Shown here: piece after piece, positions 28,196 to 36,407 of the stretch
Layout of the letters: the number at the start of each line of letters is the position of its first letter
Numbering within the stretch: position 1 is the first letter of the stretch
Source of the DNA: Streptomyces graminofaciens
GTDB taxonomy: Bacteria > Actinomycetota > Actinomycetes > Streptomycetales > Streptomycetaceae
Assembly: GCF_030294945.1 (NCBI RefSeq)
Contig: NZ_AP018448.1
Location: forward strand, 11,538,652 to 11,602,651
Reading direction: 5' to 3'
Length of the DNA stretch: 64,000 bases
Notes under the pieces: generated by a model
What the model was told of the DNA's origin: nothing
Databases searched by the model: none
Seen by the model: only the letters and a program-made list of their open reading frames with translations
Program-made: the position numbers and the translations under genes

Positions 28196-28774
28196 TCAGC
28201 TCGCGGGAGCGGCGGGCGCATGCGGATCGCTGTCGGTGCATGCGGTGTCGAATGCGGGCGCCTTCTCCCCGAGGGCCTCGCGCAGCCAGGTCCGTTCGGC
28301 GCGGCTGGTGGCGCGGGCGGTGAGCAGCATGCCCCGCCGGTAGGGGTCGGCGATCTCCTCGGCACGCAGGGGCCGCTCATTGTCGTAGAAGAAGCTCGCC
28401 GGTTCCTCCAGGAACTCCAGCCGTCTGCGCAGCACCGCGTGCTGTTCGGCCACGTCGGGCAGGTGGGAGAGGAAGGCCAGGACGACGTAGAACCGGGTGA
28501 AGTCGGTGATCTCGTGGTCGGCGGGCATGCGCAGGCGTTGAAGCATTTCGGCCCGTCCGGCCGCGGTCAGGCTGAGCACGTACCGGGCCGCCCCCGCGGC
28601 CGGGTCGGCGCGCCGCTCGATCAAGCCCGCCCTGGTCAGACGATTGATCGCCGGATACAGGCTGCCGTCACTGACCGGCCGCGTGTAGCCGGTCAGCTGT
28701 GAGATGCGGCGGCGCAGCTCGTGTCCAGGCAGGGGTCCCTCGGCGAGGAAGCCGAGTATCGCGAGTTCCAGCAT
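28196..28774 (-). CDS. PadR-family transcriptional regulator
   Basis: 192 aa from ATG 28774 (MLELAILGFLAEGPLPGHEL). The winged helix spans residues 1-80 with SDGSLYPAINRLTRAGLIER and the wing ARYVLSLTAAGRAEML. A C-terminal helical domain (VirR-like; FTRFYVVLAFLSHLPDVAEQ) follows. It heads a leftward operon with the quinone reductase and faces a divergent SnoaL-like gene; a 34-bp perfect palindrome overlaps the shared promoter region just upstream of its start. Auto-repression with an effector that relieves it is the expected mode. Confidence 0.92.
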   Translation of the reverse strand: MLELAILGFLAEGPLPGHELRRRISQLTGYTRPVSDGSLYPAINRLTRAGLIERRADPAAGAARYVLSLTAAGRAEMLQRLRMPADHEITDFTRFYVVLAFLSHLPDVAEQHAVLRRRLEFLEEPASFFYDNERPLRAEEIADPYRRGMLLTARATSRAERTWLREALGEKAPAFDTACTDSDPHAPAAPAS

Positions 28775-28793
28775 GAGTCCATCTTCGCACGCG

Positions 28794-28827
28794 AACATCG
28801 AATCGATGTGAACATCGATTCGATGTT
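28794..28827. promoter_or_regulatory. 34-bp perfect palindromic operator, probable PadR site
   Basis: AACATCGAATCGATGT, then GA, then ACATCGATTCGATGTT: 16-bp arms with no mismatch. Each arm itself contains a nested ATCGAATCGAT-like symmetry, so two dimers could bind side by side. It starts 19 bp upstream of the PadR start codon and 47 bp upstream of the SnoaL gene, where it could control both directions. Confidence 0.85.
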
Positions 28828-28873
28828 ACGCTCGCAGATACCCGTCCAAACGTCTCTGGAGAGGCACAGCAAG

Positions 28874-29293
28874 ATGCCATCGCAGTCCACCGAGTCAGTG
28901 ATGAACCGTTTCATCGAGTTCATCAACACGGGCAACGAGGATCTCGCCCGCGAGGTCATTTCTCCGGACGCGGTGTTCCACGCGCCAAGCCACCCGGAAC
29001 CACTGCGGGGACCCGATGGGTACATGGAAGTCCTCGGGATGATGCGCAGCGCCTTCCCCGACGTCCAGTGGACGCTGGAGGAGACGGTCACCGAAGGCGA
29101 CACAGTGGCCGCGCGGTTCACCATGCGGGGAACCCACGACGGTGAGTTCTTCGGGATCCCGGCGAGCGGCAACAAGATCTCGGTGCAGGCCATGAACTTC
29201 TACTACCTGGCCGACGGCCGGATCCTCGGCGAACGGGGCCAGCCCGACCTCCTCGGGGTGATGCAGCAGATCGGTGCCCTACCGACGCCGTGA
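28874..29293 (+). CDS. SnoaL-like ester cyclase / NTF2-fold protein
   Basis: 139 aa from ATG 28874 with GGAGAGG upstream. It has the SnoaL layout: helix VMNRFIEFINTGNEDLAREV, ISPDAVFHAPSHPEPLRGPD, MMRSAFPDVQWTLEETVTEG and the strand pair VAARFTMRGTHDGEFFGIPA. Family members cyclise polyketide esters or bind small hydrophobic ligands; many stand-alone copies have unknown roles. It is divergent from padR and shares the palindromic operator, so it probably acts in the same response as the quinone reductase. Confidence 0.88.
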   Translation: MPSQSTESVMNRFIEFINTGNEDLAREVISPDAVFHAPSHPEPLRGPDGYMEVLGMMRSAFPDVQWTLEETVTEGDTVAARFTMRGTHDGEFFGIPASGNKISVQAMNFYYLADGRILGERGQPDLLGVMQQIGALPTP

Positions 29294-29573
29294 ACCTCGT
29301 AGCGCCGGGTGAGCCTTCTGCCGCGCGGGATGCCGCTGCCGGGAGGGGCCCGTACGACGCGGTGGCAGAGGGCGAAGGCCCGCACCGGAGCGCGGGCGCC
29401 GGCGCGGGCTCACCGCAAGAGGCCGGTCTTCTTCTTGATCCGGCGTCTTCGCGCAGACAGCCCCCGTTGCGGCGAGAGCCTTTACACCTTGTCACCGCTG
29501 ACGTGACCGAGCCGGTACGGAACTGCTCGCTCTACGGCGAATACGGCAACCCTCGAATACCGACAGTCCACAG

Positions 29574-29930
29574 TGTGCCCAGGTGGCGTCCGAAGCGGTG
29601 ATCGGCGGTGTCACCGGCACGGTGAAGAACCCGCTCACCCTTCTCCTGGACCGCTACGACGAAGCCGGCGTGCTGCGGCTGGTCGCCCGCAGCACCGCCC
29701 TCAACACCGCGACGCGGCGCGAGCTGGGCGAACGCCTGGTGGCCGCCGGGTCCGAACACCCTTGGCACGGGCGGAACTTCAGCGCCAGGTGCGGAACGCA
29801 CGACGAACTGGAGTACCGCCCGGTCCGGCCGGACACGGTCGCCGAGTTCGTCGCCCACCGCCATCCGGCCACGTCGACCGCCGCCACCGCACTGCCATCG
29901 GCGTACGCTCAGGCGCCGGTGGCTGAACTC
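29574..29930 (+). pseudogene. ATP-dependent DNA ligase, C-terminal OB-fold fragment
   Basis: The frame reads SEAVIGGVTGTVKNPLTLLL, DRYDEAGVLRLVARSTALNT, RRELGERLVAAGSEHPWHGR and YRPVRPDTVAEFVAHRHPAT, which is the OB-fold half of the same ligase type whose N-terminus lies at 26587. About 40-50 residues between the two pieces are missing. It ends against a TetR remnant on the other strand. Confidence 0.72.
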
Positions 29931-30180
29931 TTATGCAGTCTGCTCCAGGGCGGTCTTCAGCAGTGCCTCGGCGGCGCGACGGGCATCCTCGAACGCCTCG
30001 GCGTCGTTGCACGAAGCCGACAGCGAGTTCGCCCCTTCGTAGATCACGGCCAGCTGCCTGCCCAGGCTCTGCGGGTCAGGGGCACCCGCTTCGGCGGCGG
30101 TGGCCACCAGGCGGTCACGGAACGCGGCCGAACCGGTTTTCACAGCCTGGCGGGCGAGACGGACGGGACCGGGCACCGCG
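29931..30180 (-). pseudogene. TetR-family regulator, C-terminal fragment cut by an IS5 copy
   Basis: The minus frame reads VKTGSAAFRDRLVATAAEAG, SLGRQLAVIYEGANSLSASC and AFEDARRAAEALLKTALEQT, a typical TetR C-terminal domain. It is lost upstream at about 30140-30180 where IS5 transposase coding begins. The DNA-binding domain is missing. Confidence 0.7.
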
Positions 30181-30184
30181 GCGC

Positions 30185-30925
30185 GGGTGCACGACTTGCG
30201 GGAGATCGTCAACGCGATCCTCTATGTCAACCGCACCGGCATCCCGTGGGAGTACTTGCCGCACGACTTCCCGCCGTACAAGACCGTCTATGACTACGAC
30301 GCGAAGTGGGAGACCGACGGCACCACCCAGCGAGTTCACGACCTGTTACGGGACAAGACCCGCCGAGCGCATGGCCGCAATGCGGAGCCGACCGCGGCCG
30401 TGGTGGACGCGCAGAGCGTGAAGACCTCGGCGAACGTCGCCGAGACGAGCCAGGGCATCGACGCCGGCAAGAAGATCAAAGACCGCAAGCGGCACCTGAT
30501 CACGGACACGCTCGGTCCTGTGCGGGCCGTCCTGGTCACCGCCGCGAACGTGCACGACACCACCGGCGGCAAGCTCCTGCCCGACGACCTGGCCGCGGCA
30601 CATCCTGGTGTGACCCAAGGTCTGGGCCGACGGCGGTTACCAGAACAACATCTTCAACCACGGCGCCCGGCTGGGCATCGATGTCGAGGTGGTGCAGCGG
30701 CCACGGGCGAAGGGGTTCGAGCCGCTGCCCAAGCGGTGAATGTTCGAGCGGACCTTCGGCTGGCTGATGCAGCACCGTCGCCTGGCGCGAGACTACGAAG
30801 CTCTCCCGCAGAGATCGAGAGCAATGATCCACTGGGCGATGGCTAACACAATGTCCCGCGAACTGACCGGAGAATCCGCACCAACCTGGCGAATCGAAAC
30901 GGACATCTCTCTCGCAACGGCCTGA
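30185..30925 (+). mobile_element. IS5-family transposase remnant
   Basis: The plus strand reads LREIVNAILYVNRTGIPWEY, VVDAQSVKTSANVAETSQGI and KDRKRHLITDTLGPVRAVLV (catalytic Asp regions), then shifts frame near 30620 to GGYQNNIFNHGARLGIDVEV and RTFGWLMQHRRLARDYEALP. A TGA at about 30736 replaces the usual Trp codon before MFERTFG. The N-terminus is missing against the TetR scrap. The right terminus probably lies near 30945. Confidence 0.8.
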
Positions 30926-30943
30926 ACGCTGATCAGATGCTCT

Positions 30944-31231
30944 CTTAGTGGGCGTTTAGGCATAGTTTCTGGCGATCAGCTCCCTTTGCGGTCAGGGGCT
31001 TTGGGATGGTCCGTGCCGGACCTACCGCTTCGCGCCCTTCGACACATCGGCCCGGCCGTCCGTTTGCTCCGCTTCTCAGTCCCGGATTCCGTCTGGTTTA
31101 GCGATGGCCTGGAAGCTCCCCATTCATCGGGACCTTCCGGGCATTTCAAGCTGTGCACGTTGACGATGAATGCAAGCAAACCGCATCGAAACAGTAGGTG
31201 CGAATCAACATCAAACGCCCACTTAGGCGCC
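30944..31231. mobile_element. Possible MITE-like segment with short inverted ends
   Basis: AGTGGGCGTTT at about 30947-30957 is repeated inverted as AAACGCCCACT near 31213-31223, enclosing some 260 bp of lower-GC DNA with no good reading frame. The arms are only 11 bp, so this is tentative. Confidence 0.3.
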
Positions 31232-31315
31232 CGGAAGGAGGCCGTACCGCTCGCGCCAGGACGCTGAAACTCAGGCGTAGGGTCTCGAGAGTGACCTGTT
31301 GAGTGAGTTGAGGGG

Positions 31316-31789
31316 ATGCCCGTGGCCGAGCTTGTCCGGCAGCAGTACGTGGACGCCCACGTGGGGTTCCACGCCTTCGGGCTTCAGGAAAGCGACGACG
31401 CCGACCTGCCGGTTCCGTTCCCGGACGACTTCGACTTCGGCGTCTTTCTCAGCGCGCATCCTGGGCGGCTGGACATCACCAGCGGCGGTCACACGCACAC
31501 CGCCACTGTCAGTGTCGAAGTGTGGGAGGGGCCGCCGCCCCAGCAGGATCTGACCGGCTGGGATGAGCAGGCCGAAGCTGACTTCACATCCACCAGCGGC
31601 GAGGTCGCCGTGTGGTCGATGCACACGGGCCGCACCGACGACCTCATCACGCTGGCTGATTCCGGCGGATCATGGCGGGTGCGTGTCAGCTGCGCGGGCC
31701 GCGCCGCCGCTGCGGCTCTGTCAGAGGGCGAGGGCACCGGACACGGTGTAGAGCGCTACCTTGTGCAGTTCTGGCCCGCGCAGTCGTGA
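31316..31789 (+). CDS. Hypothetical protein, 157 aa
   Basis: ATG 31316 encodes MPVAELVRQQYVDAHVGFHA, then DLPVPFPDDFDFGVFLSAHP, SGGHTHTATVSVEVWEGPPP, a central acidic part and VERYLVQFWPAQS at the end. It looks complete, soluble and acidic with no signal peptide. The gene is isolated between IS debris and a membrane protein on the other strand. No family is recognised; the general pattern (acidic, WP-containing C-terminus) is seen in small uncharacterised actinobacterial proteins. Confidence 0.65.
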   Translation: MPVAELVRQQYVDAHVGFHAFGLQESDDADLPVPFPDDFDFGVFLSAHPGRLDITSGGHTHTATVSVEVWEGPPPQQDLTGWDEQAEADFTSTSGEVAVWSMHTGRTDDLITLADSGGSWRVRVSCAGRAAAAALSEGEGTGHGVERYLVQFWPAQS

Positions 31790-31902
31790 ACGGCCGGCGG
31801 CGGCAACGGGCCGGTGGTGTCACCTCGCAGTGCTGTTCGGCCCTGTGGTGACCGGTGCGGTCGCCCGGTGCTGGATGGGGGTCAGCCCGCCTGGAACCAG
31901 GT

Positions 31903-32253
31903 TCAGATCGCAAGGCCTGTGGGGACCAGGCATACCGGAGCACCCACGAGGAGCAGACGGCTCGCTGCGGACAGCCGGCGGATGCCTGGCGCGAAAGCCA
32001 GTGCGGTAAGAGCGCCAGCAGCGCCGGTGACGGTCAGTAAGACTCGCAGAAGGATGCCTCCGACGGGTACCCCCGCCGCCGCGCCCCAGACCGGTGCTCT
32101 GCCCACGAGACACGTCAGCCAGGCAAGAGACGCAAAGTCGACCGCCCACACCAAGGCTGCCAACGCGGCGACGACGGTTCGGTCCCCCCCACGAGATTGC
32201 TGCTCCGGCTGCCATGGTCCGTAAGGGGTGGCGTATGTGTTGGGGCCTCCACG
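31903..32253 (-). pseudogene. Small integral membrane protein, start codon apparently lost
   Basis: The frame reads PNTYATPYGPWQPEQQSRGG as a cytoplasmic lead and then hydrophobic segments LAALVWAVDFASLAWLTCLV, VPVGGILLRVLLTVTGAAGA and LSAASRLLLVGAPVCLVPTG, giving about three helices. A stop lies just 5' (about 32256) and no ATG or GTG falls between it and the first helix; only TTG 32163 would serve. Either a non-standard start is used or the gene is broken at its 5' end. Confidence 0.5.
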
Positions 32254-32279
32254 TGGTCAGTTGAGTAGGAACCCGTGTA

Positions 32280-32546
32280 GAAATTACGCGCTGCTGCCAG
32301 TTTCAGGGCGCAGTGTCTGTCTCACCTCGGGCACCTGAACCTCGGGGACACCTCCGGGGCATCATCGAGGGTTCACCCGCGTTCACCCGCTCAGCCTTCC
32401 CCCCACCCGGGGCTCCTCGATGACCGAGGCACCCCTGGGCTCGAACGCTCCGCTTCCAACCCCGCCGTTACCAGAGACGCATGGGAGCGCGGGGACAGGC
32501 CCTGGACACTGGCCCGAAAAGAAATGGCCCCGAGGTTGCTGGTCCG
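32280..32546. other. Gene-free stretch
   Basis: No supported frame on either strand. It contains a short direct repeat, GTTCACCCGC, at about 32370-32390. Confidence 0.4.
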
Positions 32547-32861
32547 TTACTCCTGGCGCAGAGACGCGAGCCAGCGGTCGTCCTGGAACTCAGCGGGCAC
32601 CTCGTCCTCCCAGGGATCGATCCCGCGGCGCTCTAGCTCGTCAAACCACCGGTCCCGCTGTGGCTCGGGGAGGCGTCGTCCGCACCAGGGGCAGAAGTCG
32701 ATCGTGATGCTCGACGTACCGCCGTCATGAATGATCAGCCCGTACTCCTGGAACTTGGCGCTGAAGTCAACCAGCGCGTCCGGGCAGGCGAAGGGGTCGG
32801 CGTGCTGGTCGCAGCGTACGTTCACGCGGCTGGTCATCGCCTCGCAACAGTGATTGGTCAT
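32547..32861 (-). CDS. Small zinc-ribbon-like protein of the DUF6980 type
   Basis: 104 aa from ATG 32861 (MTNHCCEAMTSRVNVRCDQH). It has a conserved cysteine pattern: HCCEAM, RCDQHADPFACPDALV and the knuckle DFCPWCGRRLPEP, followed by RDRWFDELERRGIDPWEDEV. The family consists of about 100-aa soluble proteins with a likely zinc site and no known function. The gene is complete and looks functional despite lying between IS remnants. Confidence 0.75.
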   Translation of the reverse strand: MTNHCCEAMTSRVNVRCDQHADPFACPDALVDFSAKFQEYGLIIHDGGTSSITIDFCPWCGRRLPEPQRDRWFDELERRGIDPWEDEVPAEFQDDRWLASLRQE

Positions 32862-32902
32862 GACCTCGGCTTCTCCCAGATCGGCGCCCTGACCAGAAGT
32901 AG

Positions 32903-33250
32903 ATCACGGTCTGTGATGATCACCGAGTGGCACCTGGAGATCTGGCTGACGCGCGATGGGCGGCGCTGGAGATGCTGCTGCCGAAGGGTAAGGAGCCTGG
33001 TCGGCAACCGGTATGGAGCCCGACGGGCAGACGGCAGACGGCAGATGGCAGACGGCATACGGTTCCGGGTCCGCACCGGTATCCCGTGGCGGGACATGCC
33101 CGCAGACTACGGTTCCTGGGCTCGGGTGTACGACCTGCTGGGCTCGGGTGTACGACCTGTTCCGTCGCTGACAACGGGACGGCACCTGGCATCGGATCTT
33201 CACTGCCTTGCAGGCACGGGCCGGCACGAAAGATCTGATCACCCCCTGGC
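32903..33250 (+). mobile_element. IS5-family transposase N-terminal remnant with internal duplications
   Basis: Fragments in different frames read LADARWAALEMLLPKGKEPG, DGIRFRVRTGIPWRDMPADY, GSWARVYDLL and LQARAGTKDLIT, i.e. the N-terminal part of an IS5 transposase. The frame is broken by a 22-bp tandem duplication (GGGCTCGGGTGTACGACCTG at 33118 and again at 33140) and by imperfect GGCAGACGGCAGAT repeats near 33030-33055. Confidence 0.7.
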
Positions 33251-33257
33251 GGAGTCG

Positions 33258-34090
33258 CCATCAGCGGTCCTGCGTGCCCTGGGCCTTGAGAAAGACCGTG
33301 TGCGCGAGCAGCCGGGACCCGTGCCGGCCGGTGATGATCCGGCTGCCGGGTAAGACTTGCCGTTGTGCGTGTACGGCGGGGTGGTCTCCAGGTTGCCCGT
33401 GGAGTTGATCTGGTCGTTCGTCCCCTCGTTGACCTGCGCGACGCCCACGCCGGGGCCGCGCATTTCGAAGACCTGCTTGCCGGCCTTGCGGTCCATCTGC
33501 GCGGAACGGATCATCACATGCAGGACACGGGGCTTGCCGCCCGGGCCGGGAATGCTGACGTAGCCGGGCTCGACGAAGTCCTGCGGCCAGATGTCCGAGT
33601 CGTCCTTGAACTTGTACGTCGGCTTGGTGATACCGGCCTTTCGCACCTCCTTGGGGAACTCCGAGGTGAACTTCCTCTGGTTCGGGTTCTGGCGGCTTCC
33701 GTCGACCACCAGCGCTTGCTTCACCCGCTGCAGGTGATGCCCGTCCACGCCCAGTTCGAGACCGGCGCGCAGTTCGGCGGCGGTGACGCCGGTGCCGGCT
33801 GTGACGTACGTCCAGGTGTCGCCGCTCTTGAAAAACAGCCGGACCTTGGACTTGTCCGCGCCGACCAGTTGGAGGCTTCCGGTGGCGGTGTCCGAGACGT
33901 CGCCGACCGGGAGCGTAAGCAAAGGCGCCAGGTATCCGGGCGCCCGTACGACGTTGCCCTCGGCGTCGTTGCACGCCTCCAGCTCGACGTTCGACAGCCA
34001 GCGGCCGTCCGGCGTCCTTGTCTTACAACGCCGCTGCTTGTCGCCGGTGTTCGGCAGGAAGATCGCACCCCGGCCACTGCTCCGGGGCCG
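33258..34090 (-). pseudogene. Protein-arginine deiminase (PAD) domain protein, truncated at both ends
   Basis: From about 34080 leftward the frame reads GAIFLPNTGDKQ, WLSNVELEACNDAEGNVVRA, then DSDIWPQDFVEPGYVSIPGP (holding the first catalytic Asp region of PADs), RVLHVMIRSAQMDRKAGKQV, RGPGVGVAQV and NSTGNLETTPPYTHNGKSYP. It must shift frame near 33345 to continue RIITG and LAHTVFLKAQGTQ, and ends at about 33260 before the catalytic His and Cys motifs. Bacterial PADs are secreted proteins that convert arginine to citrulline. Here neither signal peptide nor active-site Cys survives. Confidence 0.72.
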
Positions 34091-34377
34091 TCGGACGGTT
34101 TACGCGGCGGCGGTGCCAGGGGGTGGCTGCCTGCGCAGCGGCACGATGCTTGCCGTCCCCGGCATCCGCGTCGCTCCTCGTACGCCACCGTGATCGCGAC
34201 GGTCAACCGGCACACACCCGGCCGGGCGGGGAGTCGCGGGCGGTAGAGGCGATGTGCCCGCATGCCGACCGGACATGAGGCGTTCTGAACCGAACACCTC
34301 TCGACTGCCGATTCAGCAGGACCGCATGGATCTCAGAGGTTGGCCGTCCGGCGGGGGGCCTGCTCCGTCCCGAGGCC
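34091..34377. other. Gene-free stretch between PAD and ThiF-like remnants
   Basis: No supported reading frame. Confidence 0.4.
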
Positions 34378-34653
34378 GTGCCGGACCCGGCGAGAACGGA
34401 CGTGCACTCCTACGATCTGATCCTGGACTGCACCGCCAACCGCGTCGTGCGGGCCTACCTCGAACGCGCCCGCCACACCGACGCGACCCGTTGGCCGCAC
34501 CTCGCCACGATGATGATCGGTCACCAGACCACCTGCGGCATCGCCGCACTCTCGCTCCTCGGCGCTACCGGGGGCGGCACCGACGTACTGCATCGGAGAC
34601 CCGCAGAGCTGATCTTGAAGTATCAAGCTTTACTCGGAGGTTGGGACAAATGA
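34378..34653 (+). pseudogene. Possible ThiF/E1-like fragment
   Basis: About 90 codons: HSYDLILDCTANRVVRAYLE, RWPHLATMMIGHQTTCGIAA and LSLLGATGGGTDVL. The DLILDCTAN turn resembles the region after the Rossmann fold in ThiF-type adenylyltransferases. The ATP-binding GxGxxG part is absent upstream. A tentative call. Confidence 0.35.
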
Positions 34654-34969
34654 CCCTGGTGCCGGAAGTGTGCCTCCTCTGAATATACGGCCAGTGGGGT
34701 TGCTGTGATTCGAGGGGCTGGTGCAACAAGGCCTGTACACATCCCTACCTCCCAAGTGTCGAGCCGGAGGCAACTCCTGGATGCGTTTGCACGGAGTCGT
34801 CCGCCTCCCTCGAGTGGTCGACGGAGACATCGGAAGGAAGGGAGGTGGGCACGCTCCGCGCCCCGATGCGATGCCTCGCGGAGGTCACTGAAAGCCTCGC
34901 CCGCCCGCCGGATGGCCGACGCGGCCGTCAAGCCCACGGCCAACAAGATCACGATCCAGGGAGCGAACA

Positions 34970-35884
34970 ATGGAAATGACAACCCCGCCCACCGGCGCTG
35001 GACGGGCGTCCGGCACCCGTGCGCACAAGCGCCGTTCCCGATGGCTCAGCGGGAAGTTCCTGGCGATCTTCCTTGCTGTGGCGACGCTGCTGGGTGGCGG
35101 AACGTGGTTTGCCGCGTCCCAGGGGCAGCAGGCGAGCGCAGCCGTCGACGACGGTAAGACCTTCCAGTTCCCGACGGAGAAACTGGATACCGCGATCGCC
35201 TACTGGATGAGCCGGGGCTTCCCCTTCGGCAGGCGGACCGACAGAATCGACATGACCGACCCCAACGACCCCACGAACTCGGCGACAAATCGGGTCGGCT
35301 TCATCATGCGGGGAGGCTTCTTCCTCGACGCCGCCTCCGGGGATCTCACCGAGTTCATCCGGAACATGCCCGGGACGCAGGAGCCGCAGCTCCTTGAGTA
35401 CGACATCGACATCCGGCCGACCCGGGGCACGAATCGTGGTGACGAGCGGATCGTCCGGGACAACGTCAACGGCTTCATTTTCTACACCCCCAACCACTAC
35501 ACGGATTTCCACCTCTATCAGTACCTGGAGGGCCCCAACGCATCGGACGTGACCATGCCCGTGCCCGCCCCTGTGTGCCGGGAGAGCGGGGGGTCCATCA
35601 CCTGCCCCAACCCCACAGCAGGCGCTGCCGATCTGCGGGTCACGGAGGAGACGCCCACGGCCGAGGAACTGGCCGACCAGCCCGCCGAAGGGCCGACGAC
35701 CCCCGGCCCCGACAGCAATGACGCCCCCGTCAACAACCCGGAGTTCGAAGCAAGCAACAGTGACCTCCTGGGGATAGCGCAGCAGAGGGGCGACAACCAG
35801 GCGTCGGAGTGGGCGGTCCTCATCGCCGCCCTCTGGAAACTGTTCTTGGACCCCAGTAACAGCAGCCCCAAGACCGAGCTGTGA
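34970..35884 (+). CDS. Membrane-anchored protein with an RNase Sa/barnase-like domain
   Basis: 304 aa from ATG 34970 (GGGAG 7 bp upstream). A basic N-terminus (residues 1-28) is followed by a hydrophobic helix (about 29-50, FLAIFLAVATLLGGGTWFAA), so it is exported, anchored or cleaved. Residues 65-190 align by eye with microbial guanyl-specific RNases: MSRGFPFGRRTDR corresponds to the DGPFPYSQDG loop, and the catalytic triad is in place as Glu143 (LLEYDIDI), Arg160 (GDERIVRD) and His176 (TPNHYTDF). The Arg-His spacing of 16 equals that of RNase Sa (Arg69-His85). A cysteine pair (PVCRESGGSITCP) and an acidic disordered tail follow. RNase activity is inferred from these positions; no barstar-like gene is adjacent. 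Confidence 0.72.
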   Translation: MEMTTPPTGAGRASGTRAHKRRSRWLSGKFLAIFLAVATLLGGGTWFAASQGQQASAAVDDGKTFQFPTEKLDTAIAYWMSRGFPFGRRTDRIDMTDPNDPTNSATNRVGFIMRGGFFLDAASGDLTEFIRNMPGTQEPQLLEYDIDIRPTRGTNRGDERIVRDNVNGFIFYTPNHYTDFHLYQYLEGPNASDVTMPVPAPVCRESGGSITCPNPTAGAADLRVTEETPTAEELADQPAEGPTTPGPDSNDAPVNNPEFEASNSDLLGIAQQRGDNQASEWAVLIAALWKLFLDPSNSSPKTEL

Positions 35885-36119
35885 GCATCGGCCCGAACGT
35901 TTCACCCGGGCCTTTGTCCGGACTTTGAGTGGTGAGATGCCGTTGGCCCATCGATCACGAGGGCGATCGGGTCGAACCAGGTACCTGACCGGGTGATCTC
36001 GACCGGTGCGGCGCATAAACGCAGGGCCCTTGGTAGTGCAGGGACGTCGAAGTCCGCAGTATCAGGAGGCCCTGCGGCGCTCGTTGTCGGACCCGGCTCA
36101 GCCCATCCCTCGAGAGGAA
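35885..36119. other. Stretch without a secure gene
   Basis: A minus-strand frame around 35905-36010 reads VEITRSGTWFDPIALVIDGP, which looks protein-like, but no complete gene or family can be supported. Confidence 0.3.
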
Positions 36120-36310
36120 CTGCACCCGGCAGGCCTAACAAGTCGAACGCGAGCGCCAGGAGCAGGAGCGCCAGGAGACGGAGTCGGCGCAGGCCTCGAA
36201 GGCCGCGCGGCCGGGTCTACGGCCATGACGCAGACGAACGCCGCCCCCTCCGCGGCGGCCACCGAGCCCACCCCCACCCCCCACCCCGGCCCACGACCCG
36301 GCGGCGCCTA
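36120..36310 (+). pseudogene. Left half of a small gene split by the IS630-bounded element
   Basis: Broken frames read VERERQEQERQETESAQASK, RGRVYGHDADE and PTPHPGPRPGGAY up to the TA at 36309-36310. The same elements occur in the intact gene at 54581 (HQEQQEAPPASKADGWLG, RGRVYGHDADDPHPGPRPGR). The continuation AEPVSGPLDGLLLF is found 5.96 kb away at 42268. Confidence 0.65.
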
Positions 36311-36407
36311 CTGACTTCGGCTCGTCAGGGTGAATCATCGCGAAGTCCCTGAAGGTCTTCGGGTGGTGGCTGTATTCCGTGGTGTGTGAGGTATGCGGAT
36401 GGGGGTG
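36311..36407 (+). repeat. Left 97-bp inverted repeat (IS630 end)
   Basis: Begins CTGACTTCGGCTCGTCAGGG. Inverted copy at 42169-42265 begins CTGAATTCGGCTCGTCAGGG when read outward-in. The transposase gene starts within the repeat on this side. Confidence 0.92.
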
